NCBI GenBank assembly: GCA_023053685.1
Contig: JALIGW010000063.1
Location: 1,655,614 to 1,719,613, forward strand
DNA from: Diadophis punctatus similis
Taxonomy: Eukaryota > Chordata > Lepidosauria > Squamata > Dipsadidae
Direction of reading: 5' to 3'
Length of the DNA: 64,000 nt
This document shows positions 40,311 to 51,700 of this stretch, piece by piece. Every line of letters starts with the position of its first letter. Positions within the stretch are counted from its first letter, which is position 1. The position numbers and the translations under genes were made by a program. The notes below the pieces were generated by a model. That model saw only the letters and a program-made list of their open reading frames with translations, made no database searches and was not told where the DNA came from.

Positions 40311-41640
40311 GTGTCAACTTGCAAAGCTTTCAAGTTGCCATAAGCAGGTGGAGGAGAAAGCTGACGGAGTGGCTGATTGTACTATCTGAAACTGCATTCC
40401 ACAAATGTTTCTTTTACTTATTGTGTCCTGGGTTACCTGAGTCAGCAGGAGGGGGTGTGGGTTTAACAGCCCGCCAATGTGATTCATTAGAGAATGTGAT
40501 TTATGGCATGTCCAGTGAGGAGGGGGGAAAACAGGGTCATGAGGGCACATTACCTATGTGAGCTCAGTTCTGATTGCATTGGAGTATTGCCAAAATGTCG
40601 CTCCTAATAAATTGCTTTATTTCTTTTGAAGTTAGGCTCATGGATCATGAATTAATTAAGGCATATTTCGGAAACTTCACAATATGTATGTACTGGTTTT
40701 CCCCAAAATATGACCTACCCTGAAAGTACACCCTAGCTTGTATTTACACGTACACCAAATATAAGCCCTACCCCCCCCAAATAAGCCCTAGTTAAGACCC
40801 ACCCACTCTGTTGCACCTGGTTGCACGGGGTGGGGTGAGGCACATGGGTAAAAATCAAGTGAGGGTGGGAATGGGTGGTGGTGGAGCTGCTTACCTTGGG
40901 AGAGTTGCAGCCAGGCCTCGCACACCCCAACACCTGCCTCACCTTTCCAGCCCATTTGCCACCGCTTGTGCATGTCAGCCCCAGCCTTTCATCTTTTCTT
41001 CTTTTTTAAATTCTTATTATCTTAAAGTCTGTACTTTCCGTGAAATAATTCCAAAAAACCTGTATGTATTGCAGTCTGTAGGGGTCATCCGCAATGTCTT
41101 TGCTAAATTTTTAAATGGTCTTCCAGTGACCATTAGAAAGTGCATTCTAATTTCAGTAAATCCATGTTTGCCTTCACTAATAATTTCTGGTTTAAGAATT
41201 TTTTTAAAAAAAGTTCAAGCACTTTACCGGCCCATAAATCACATGATTGTTTTAAAGTAGTCATTTTGTGTTCTGGTAATCAACATTCAAGGTTTTGATT
41301 TTCAATTGATTAGCAAACAAGACAGATTTTTCCCACACCAGAGATTCTTTGTAATTAACTTCATAGTCTTTAAATCACTTTCACAAAGCATTTATAAAGT
41401 TTTCCAAAAACAACACTAAAATCACCTATTTGCTGTATATTACAAAAGATTACAAAAAATAAAGATTTTACAAAGTTGGAAAGATGTGATGTTATTCTTT
41501 TTAAATGCACTGAAGAAGATCCCACCCACTGACTGGTAAACTTGTTTCAAACATTTGTCTGTTTATTTACTTATTCAGTCAGACAGTCCTATATGACAAT
41601 AAAATCTCATTTCTTATCTTGTCCTTCCCTAATTCCATGA
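40311..41640. other. Intergenic DNA between genes B and C
   Basis: Contains an AATAAATTGCTTTATT segment at about 40607 that could be an LTR end, and a TTTTCCCCAAAATATGACC stretch near 40690 that resembles the foldback terminus at 29455. No gene, and no assignment I can support. Confidence 0.5.
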
Positions 41641-41700
41641 CAATTTCAATTATTAATTTATTTATTTTGCACTTTGATGATTATCTTAAGTTAGTCTTAC
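41641..41700 (-). promoter_or_regulatory. Gene C candidate poly(A) signal
   Basis: AATAAATAAA on the minus strand at 41657-41666, about 160 nt past the stop, in a flank paralogous to the one after gene B. Confidence 0.5.
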
Positions 41701-41821
41701 ATTCTTTGTATGTTTATTTCTTTTGGTTTTAAATAACCTTAATTCTCAAAACAACCAGGCAAACTCAATAATAACTGCAATCAATAATTAAGTGTTATGA
41801 GCCTAAGAAACTATTTCATGA

Positions 41822-42726
41822 TCAAATACCGACTTTTATCATTAAATGTCCCTTAGTATTTAGATCTGGTCTCAGGATGATAATGTAGCACTTGGGGAAG
41901 AAGATGCAGCCCAGCAGGCCAGCACCAGAAGCCAAGATGGAGAAAACCTGCACGGCCACCATGTATTTCCCTTTGGTGCTCAAGTAGGTGGGCAAGAAGG
42001 AGATCCAGACGCTGCAGAAGACCAGCATGCTGAAGGTGATCAGTTTGGCTTCGTTGAATGCCCCAGGAAGGTTTCTGGCCAGGAAAGCCACTGTGAAGCA
42101 AATGGCAGCAAGGAAACCCATGTAGCTGAGAACAACATAAAACATGGTCACAGAACCTTCATTGCATTGAAGGATGATCTCTCCAGGCTGGGAACGCAAG
42201 TCAGAGTCAGGAAATGGAGGAGAAACTCCCAGCCAGATTGCACAAATTACAATTTTTCCAGCAGAACCAGAAAGGATGATGGAGTTGGCCAAGCTCTTCC
42301 CCAACCATCTCCTCACCCTGTTCCCTGGTTTAGTGGCCAGGAAGGCCAGTACTACCATGATTGTTTTGGCTAACATACAAGACACAGCTACTGAGAAGAT
42401 GATGCTGAACATTGTTTGTCGGAGAAGGCAGGTGGCTTTCCTTGGTCGGCCAATGAAGAAAAAGGAGGACAAGAAGCAAAGCAAGAGGGAAACCAGGAGG
42501 ATGTAGGACAGGTCACGGTTGTTAGCTTTGACAATGGGAGTTTCTAGGTATTTGAGGAATATGACTAAAACAAAGCCTGTTGTTAGAAACAAGAGTACAG
42601 CAAAGGAGACCAGGATGATGCCCAGATGTTCTTCATAGGACAGGAAGGTTATTCTTTTGGGAATACATTGGATTCTGTCATCAGTTGGATATTTATCATC
42701 TGGGCACTTGGTGCATTTTTCAGTAT
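41822..42726 (-). CDS. V2R gene C exon 6: seven-transmembrane domain
   Basis: 905 nt, acceptor TTTTCTCAG. Opens [20 protein letters not shown], includes [15 protein letters not shown] and [18 protein letters not shown], and ends HLMIKVGI before the stop. Very similar to gene B, suggesting recent duplication or gene conversion of this exon. Confidence 0.96.
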
Positions 42727-45700
42727 CTGAGAAAAAAGTAAGTAATGTTATTTTTATAGTGTCTCTCGTTTCACATTTAAAGAAAGAATTTCTTTGGATG
42801 ACAGCTGATAGTGAGAGATAAGAAAGCCATAGTAATTGATAAACTGAAATATAGATATAAACATAAAAGTATATAATTTTTTTCTAGTTGCCCATCTTAA
42901 ACCAGTAGGCAGATTACAGTCCAGTTTTTAAAAGGACACAATATATACGACTACCTTGTTGTAATCATTTTATCCCAATGCCTGGAAGAACAACCTCCAG
43001 AGGTTTAGGAGGGTGGGGGGCCTATTGGGTTTCAATGGGGAGGCTGTTCAATAGGGCAGGAGCTGAAACAAAAAAGGCAGCCTTTTGAGGATCCACAAGG
43101 TGGCAATGTTTTAGGGAACGGACCTACATATATTGTATGTATGGATGTCTGACTTTTTTGAATACATTAAAGTCAAGAGTGGCCTTTATTGTCCAAATAC
43201 AAAGGAATTGCTGAATCTTGTCCTGATAGCTTTTTTCTTCGATGTTGTGCCATGCATTTGTGAAGTGATTGTTTTGTTTCTGCAAAGTACAAGTCTGCAC
43301 ATGTCTCACTGCATTGTACTGCTTATATACCAAATTGCTCATTTTGTATCTGGGTGTTTTATCCTTGGAGTAGACAAGTTTCTTGGCAACCCTGAAGCCT
43401 CCAACATGGCCTCTTATGGATTTGAGGTGCACTACGTGGAACACTGACCCTTCTGCCTTAGTGTATTTTGGGGGTTAAAGTGTGGATGTATGTTGTGTTG
43501 GTTGAAAATCCTCCTGAGTTCTTCAGATATTCCTGCAACATTTGGAATGACAGTGTTGCTTTGTTTGTTGTTCTCTTCTTTGTCTGTTATGGAGGAGCTC
43601 CTGCTCGGTCTTTTTTTGGATTTGATGAAGGCCCAGTCGGGATAGCCACATGTTTTGAGGGCTTCCTTGATGTGTTTTAGTTCTTTTTCGTTTCCATCTT
43701 CGCTGGTAGGCAAGCCTTCAGACCAGTAGTGTGGGGTTCTGATCACTCCCATTTGTGCTCCAGTGGGTGGTGAGAATCAAAATGTAAATCTTGATCACTG
43801 TATGTGGGTTTCCTGTAAACCTCAATATTAGGTCTTTTGTTTTCTCTTGTTCCTTGAACCCAAACATTCACCCTCCCTGGTCCTCCCAAGTAGATCATTC
43901 TGTTATGTGGCTCTATGATCTTAATAAATATTTTTTTTTTTCCCTTCGACTTCCGGTTTTGGAGCGCTTCATCGCAGACATCCCTCGTTGGATGCCTTTC
44001 CGATCTTTGTTAAAAGCCGCCAGAACAGCTGTCTGGCGGCTTTAAAATCTCTTCCCCGGGCAAAGGGGAGAGATGAGAGCCTGACAGGAGGGGTAGAGCC
44101 CCCCCAGCGCCTTAGGAGCCATCTGCAGGGCGCGAAGGGAGAGCTCCCCATGCAGCCTGTCTCCAGCTCCGAAGATCCGGAAACCTCTGCCTTTTGCAGA
44201 GCTAGATGGAGTGACCAGCCGCTGCTTCAAAAATGGGATTTATAACTACATTTAAACTATAGAAGCAGACAGAGAGAAACAGGCGTGAGATGGGCAAGTA
44301 CTGAAACCTCTTTTTTTCCTTTTTTTTTCAACTCCTGGGTAAGCTTTCACTTCGGCAAGGGAACAAAGGAAACAGAGTAACAATATGGCGATTGAGAAGT
44401 GAAAGTGACTTTCGTTTCCCCAGAGGCTTTTTTTTTTTTTTTTTTTCTCTCTCTCTTATGGAAACTTTTAACTTGGAAAAATGGTTTTTTCTTTCTCTGT
44501 CTCCTAACTCTGGATTAAAGTTATAATAGAAATATTTTCAATAATAAAAGACTATCTGATTTTTAAACTGGAAAGAACTTTAATCAGGCAACTGGCTTTC
44601 TTTCTTTTTTGTACTCTTTTGAAACACCAATGGCTTCAAAGTTTGGAAAGACTGTTTTGACTAAAAGAAATGACTATTCATCTGGATATATTTCTAAAAT
44701 GCAACTTAACACTGAGCTAACACCTCCACAGCTTTTGACACCTGAAAATTTATTAAATAATTTAAAGATTATGAAACATGAACTTACTTTGGAATTTAAC
44801 CAGAAAATAAGTGAGATAGACCATAAGATGCAGGCTGCTTTGAAGAATATGAATCAACAACTAAGATTTGATGTGTTAGAGGTTTGCAAAGGCTTAGCAA
44901 CAAATATTGAAGTTTTGGCAGAACGTATTGAAACAAATAAACAAGCTTTGGCAACTTCGGTGAATTACATAGATAAAATCCAAAATGACATTGCAAATTT
45001 TGAAAAAGAGGTCTTAATGACTCAGTTCAGATCTATGGAAGTTGCTATAAGGATTAGAGGTTTGAAAGAAGGATTATATGAAAATTTAAAAGGCAGGATG
45101 GTTGACATATTGGATCAGGTGTCTGGAATTTCTAAAGCGGAATTGGCTACACAAATCGACAAAACATACAGAATCAACTCGTGGTACGCCAAACAAAAGC
45201 ATCTACCAAGGGATATTGTCATATATTTTACCACAAGAGCTCTACGGAACAGAATTATACAAGCAACGTTTAACAATAATCTTATGGTGAATGGTCAGGA
45301 ACTAAAGATTTGGAAAGAAATCCCCTCTAAAATGCTTAAAGCCAGGAAAAGCTATACTTTTTTGATTGATGAATTTAAGAGATTAAATTTACAATATAAA
45401 TGGGAAGCACCAGTTGGAGTAACAGTGAAATTTTCTGGAAAAAGATACCGGCTCAACACGATAAAAAAAGCTACTGAATTTTATGTCAATGTTCTAAAAG
45501 CTGATATATCCAAGATTCCAGAAGAAGGGTGTATGAAAATAAAAGAGGAGGAGGAGGGGAAGCCACCTTCGATGGATCAAAAAGAAATAGACTCAAAAAT
45601 CCAAAAGGAGTGCCTGAATCAGATAGCTGGGGAAGAGGAGATGGAGGTTTGGGAGCAGACGGGAGACGACTTGACAAATTTGAATTTATTGAACTATTAA

Positions 45701-48700
45701 AAGATGAACTATCAAGATACAAAATAATGTGATGTTGAAATATATTGGATGGATAGAAACTAATATGATTGTATTTTATCTTTTCCCTATCTAATGATTA
45801 CTTATGCAATATTTAGTTAAGTTTTATATAATTTTGAGGTTATTTTTAATGTTGATAATATTAGATATATATAGTTTGTTGAAGATTTGTTTATTGTTTA
45901 TTCTTCTTTTATTTTCTTTTTTTGTTTATTGAAGTTAGCGAATTAATTTAGAATAATATTATCTTATTAATATCATGATGAAATTTAATATTTGATGATT
46001 ACTTATGTAACATTTAGTTAAGTTTTATCTTAGAGGTTATTTCTAATGTCAATAATATTAGTTTAAGATTTGTGTATTTTATATTTAGTTATTACTTATG
46101 TAACACTTACCTTGTATAAGATAGAGGACTGAAGGGAGGAGGTAGGAGGTTTGTTTGTTTGTAGTGTTAAAGAGTTTTCTCTTTCTTTCTTTCTTTTTTT
46201 TTATTCTCTTTCTTTTTTTTCTCTCTCTTTTTTGTATCTTTACTATTGTATACAAATGCGATATATTAGTACTGTATAGTTTGGAGTTGAAGTTTTTTTA
46301 AAAATAGTGTTCTTTTTTTTCCTTTTTCCTTTTTCTTTTTATTAACAATTTAAACTTATTATTATGCCCTGTATTATCTCTGGGAAGTCCGGGGGGGGAG
46401 GTGGGGAGGGAAGGGGGTGGGTCTGGGGGGGGGAAATAAAAATGTTTGTACTTTGGATTTAATATTTTGTTACCACTTATGTAAGTTTGTACTAATAAAA
46501 CTTTTTTGAGAAAAAAAAAAGATCTTAATAAATATTGACTGACTGCGACTTCCGGTGGCACTGTGTTGCTCTGACGAGGTCTCTTCTGACACGCTCCAGC
46601 CCCGAGATTGCGTTACACTGCCTGGACAGTGTTAATCAGTTGTCTGACAGATTGAAAACTCCTTCCTCGGGAGAAGAGGAAAGGGGAGAGCTGCCGAGCA
46701 ATGGGTAGAGCTCCCTTAATCCTCCAGGAGTTAATTCTGGGGTGTGGAAGGTGTGAGCCTCCCTGCAACTCAACACACTCCACTCTTGGGATACATCTGC
46801 TTTATGCAGATCAAAGAGCCACAACCACCCCTGCAATCAATGTTTGATTTACATCTGAATAAGAAGCAGGCAGAGCAAATACTGGAGATTTTCACAACTG
46901 CAGGTATTTCAAAACTTTAGCTCCGTTCTACAAAATCTTTCTGTTAAAATTAAGGAGATAGAAGAGAAAATGGCATCCGAACTTTGAAGGTGTGGCTGAA
47001 TTGAAACTTAACAAGCTATTACATCTAAGTGCTTTCCAACGCTGTTAAAAGAACTAAAAGTTTAAGATCACTCAAAATTGCATTGACTTGCTAATAAGCT
47101 ATAAGGCGTTGAGATGGCTTCAAAACAAGTTAGAACAACAACTACTTCAAAGAGTGCTGGTAGTTCCCCAGCTCTGACAAATAAATTACAATCATTATTG
47201 CCTTCTCCTGCTGCCAAGGTTTTAACTCTTCAAGAGCTGCAAGGTGCCTTAAAAGAACAGGCTGATGCTTTAGAACTTAAGATAGAGGGAAATATTACAT
47301 CTACCCTTAAGGGGGTTTCGGAGGAAATATCTGGGATCAAAGAGCTAATCCAGACTCATAACCAGCAAATAAGAGAGGACATAGTGGAAGCTTTTAAAGG
47401 TTTGGCTAGTTATGTATCCTCATTGCATGATAGAGTGGAAGAAATTAATCAGTCCAATGTCAATTTAGAAAGTAAAGTTGAAGAGGTTCAAAATAAGACT
47501 GATAAGACTGAAGCAGAAATTACAATGATACAATATAGAGCGATGGAATTTGCTTTAAGAATAAGAGGCCTCAAAGAGAACCATCAAGAAAATTTGAAGG
47601 AGATTCTTGCAGAAGCCTTTGACCAATTAATCGGTCAACCGAGAGCTGAGTATGATTGGCAAATGGATAAAATATACCATGTTAACTCATGGATTGCCAG
47701 AGAGATACAATTACCAAGAGATATAGTAGTCTACTTTACTACTAGGAATACAAGGAATCTGGTATTACAAGAGTCCTATAAAACCAAGTTGCAGATTGCA
47801 GGCCAGGAGGTGATAGTTTTGAAGGAAATCCCACCAAAAATGTTGAAATCTAGGAAAGATTATGCATTTCTAGCGGACGAACTTAAAAATCGCCAGATAC
47901 AATATGGGATGGGAAGTACCAGCTGGATTAGTGGTGAATTATCTGGGACAAAGACATCGTCTTAACTCAGTTTGGAAGGCCAGAGATTTTTATAGCAATG
48001 TATTAAAGGCTGGTTACCCTCCATCTCCAGGAATTAAAGAAAGGGAACAAGCAGGAGAGGCCAGACAGCAAGACACCCAAGGATCATTGGATTGGCCCAG
48101 GCTTTGAATCTTCTTGTGGAGTCGGAAGGAATTATGGAGCAAAGACAAACCCGAGTGGTTACCAAACGCAAGGAACAAGAATTAAAGATGCAACAAACCC
48201 AAACAGCTCAAGAAACTATAAACATGAACACAGAAGCTGTGGGGGGAGCCAGACCAAAAACTAAAATACAGGATTTTCTGGTAGCTCTTAAAAAGCTTCA
48301 GGGAGCTGAAGATGACAATTAAATTTTTAACCTGGAATGTCAATGGTTTAAATTCACCACAAAAAAAGGAAAAAAAATATATCACTATTTGAAACAATTT
48401 AAAAATGATGTAATTTGCCTGCAAGAAACACATATTAGAATAAATGATCAGAAATACTTGATGAATGCAAGATTGAGACAACATTTTGTAGCTTCTGCCT
48501 CGGAGAAGAAAAATGGTATAGTTATATACCTAAGAAGGGATATAAAGGCTGAATTAATTGAAGCAGATTCTCAAGGAAGATATATTGCAATTGAATTACT
48601 ATTAGAAGGAAAAAAGATACTCTTAATGGGAGTATATGACCCCAATCAATAACAAGAAAAATTTTATAAGCTGCTCCATACCAAGCTAATACAATGGGAT

Positions 48701-51700
48701 TACAGATCGTGTATATTACTGGGTGACTGGAATGGTGTTTTGGATACCAAGAAAGACAAGAAGGGTTTATTGCAAAATATTCAAGCATGTGCAAGATTAC
48801 CTAAGTCTTTGTTTGATATGATGGATGATATCGAGCTAAGAGACATCTGGTGGGAAAGGAATGCTAAAGAAAAGGACTTTACATTTTTTTCTGATAGGCA
48901 TAAATCCTTTTCTAGGATTGATTTTATATTAATTACAAATGATTTTCTTTCTAAGGTAAAGAAGACAAAGATATGCTCAAGAGCTTTAACAGATCACAAC
49001 CCGGTTTGGATGGAATTGGAATATGGAAAGGAACTTAGAAGGTCTTGGAGGTTAAATGAAAATTTATTCAGATATGAGAAAAATGTCAATGAATGTAAAA
49101 AAATTGCTGAAAGAATATTTTGCCTTTAATATGAATAAGGGAACATCTATAGAAATGGTTTGGGATGCAAATAAAGCATATATGAGAGGAGTTTTAATAA
49201 ATTTAAATAATCTATATAGATATAGACAGGGGGAAAAATGAAAGAAATTAGAGGAAGAAATAAAGAAGAAAGAGCAGGAGCTAATATCTAATCCAGGCGA
49301 TAAGAAGACAAAAGAGGCAATTACTTTATTACGAGCGCAATTTAATATGCTGCTGTCAGATCAGGTGGCTACTAATTTATTATACGCTAAACATAATACT
49401 TTTTGCAATGCAAATAAATCAGGTAGATGGTTAGCATATATGATGAGGAAAAAACAAAAATTTCGTATTATAGAAAAATAGATTATAAAGGTAAAGAAGT
49501 TTATCAACAGGAAATGATCAAAAAGGCTTTTTTAGAATTTTATACAAGATTGTACACTGGTGATAAAATACAAGGTTTAGACATCGATAGGTACTTGGAA
49601 AAAGAGAAAATACCTATAGTTAAGGATGAGCAAAGGAGAGAATGAATCAACCAATAACTTCAGAGGAAATCCTCTTAGTAATTAAACAGTTAAAAGCTGG
49701 GAAGGCACCTGGTACAGATGGACTGACAGCGGTTTATTATAAAAATTTACAATTAGAAATGGTAGAATTATTTAACACAATTCAATTGGAAGGAAGGGTA
49801 CCCCCATCTTGGAGAACAGCCTTTATCTCCCTGATTCCGAAAGAAGATCAAGATCTTAGTCAGCCAAAAAATTATAGGCCTATATCACTACTCAACATAG
49901 ATTATAAATTTTTTGCGAAGATATTAACAAATAGGTTGATGTTAGTTATACGACAAGTGATTCATAATGACCAATCTGGTTTCATACAAGGGAGACAAAT
50001 GAAAAGTAATGTAAGACAAATTGTTAATATATTGGAGTATCTTGAAAAAAACAACCAAGTCCCCGCAGCGCTTATATTTCTGGATGCGGAGAAAGCATTT
50101 GATCCAGTGAATTGGCAATTTTTAATGAAAATAATACAAAAGATGCAAATTGGAGAGCATTTTACACAATCTATTAAGGCAATATACCAGGAACAAACAG
50201 CACAAATTATAGTTAATGGTAGCTTAACAGAATCTTTTAAAATTGAAAAAGGAACAAGACAGGGTTGTCCCCTATCTCCATCATTGTTTATCTTAACCCT
50301 GGAGTTATTGCTAAATAAAATACGGGGGGTCAGATGATTTACAGGGAATTAAGATTAGACATTATGAATACAGATTACGAGCATTTGCGGACAACTTGGT
50401 TGTAACTTTAACCCAACCGGGGAAATCAACTACGGCTTTAATGAAAATAATTAATCAATATAGTCAAGTATCTGGGTTTAAAATAAACTTAGGGAAAACA
50501 AAGATGATAGTTAAAAATATGAACACAAACCAAAGAGAAGAATTAGAAAGAATATCAGGATGTGAGATAGTAAAAAAGGTTAAATATTTAGGAGTTTATA
50601 TTACAACTTCAAATGGGAAATTATATAAGCATAATTACTAACCATTATGGCATAGAATACAGGTAGAAATGAAGAAATGGGAAAAACTACAATTGTCTTT
50701 GCTGGGAAGCATAGCATCAGTTAAAATGAATGTTTTGCCTAAGTTCTTATTTCATTTTTAAATGATACCAATACTCAAAAAAGATGCAAATCTGGAAGAA
50801 TGGCAGAAGGGTATTAATAAATTTGTCTGGGCAGGGAAGAGACCGAGAATAAAACTCAAAATAATGCAAGATGTACGTGAGAGAGGAGGTTTGAAAATGC
50901 CAAACTTAAAATTATATTATGAAGCAGTAGCTTTATCAATAATTAGTGATTGGATTAACTCAACAGAGGATAGAATACTGAATATTGAAGGGTATGATTT
51001 GGTATATGGTTGGCATGCTTATTTAATATATGACAAGAAGGTGGATAAGACTTTTAAAAGTCATATTTTAAGGAATGCTCTATTGTGAGTCTGGAAAAAA
51101 ATATCAATATAAATTAAATGATAAGATACCTATGTGGGCAATACCCAGACACGCAATAGAGAATATAAGCATAGAACAAAAACAGGATGTAGTCACATAC
51201 AGACAGTTTCTTACCACAGAAAGAGGGGTATTACATCTAAAACCTCTGAACGTATTAAAAGAGGAAAGGGTAATCCAAACCTGGTTTTAGTATGGACAGT
51301 TATAGGCCAGATGGGAAAAAGACCAGAAAATTGGTATTACGCAAAATGAGCACAATCTAATTAAACAAATTAGGGACCAAAGTCAAATGCATATAAAAAG
51401 GTTATATAATATATTGATAGAAATAGATTCTGAAACAGAACTAGTTAAAGACTGCATGATAAAGTGGGAACAAAATTTTGAAGAACCAGTAAAGATGGAA
51501 ACATGGGAGAAGATATGGGTAAGAAATGTAAATTTTATGCAAGCCCAAAACCTGAGAGAGAACTTTTACAAGATGTTTTTAAGGTGGCATTTAGATCCTA
51601 AAAAATTAGCTTGTATGTATCCGAACTTACAACCTAAATGCTAGAGATGTGATTGTGTTGACGCTACGTATTATCATATATGGTGGACTTGTAAAAAGGT

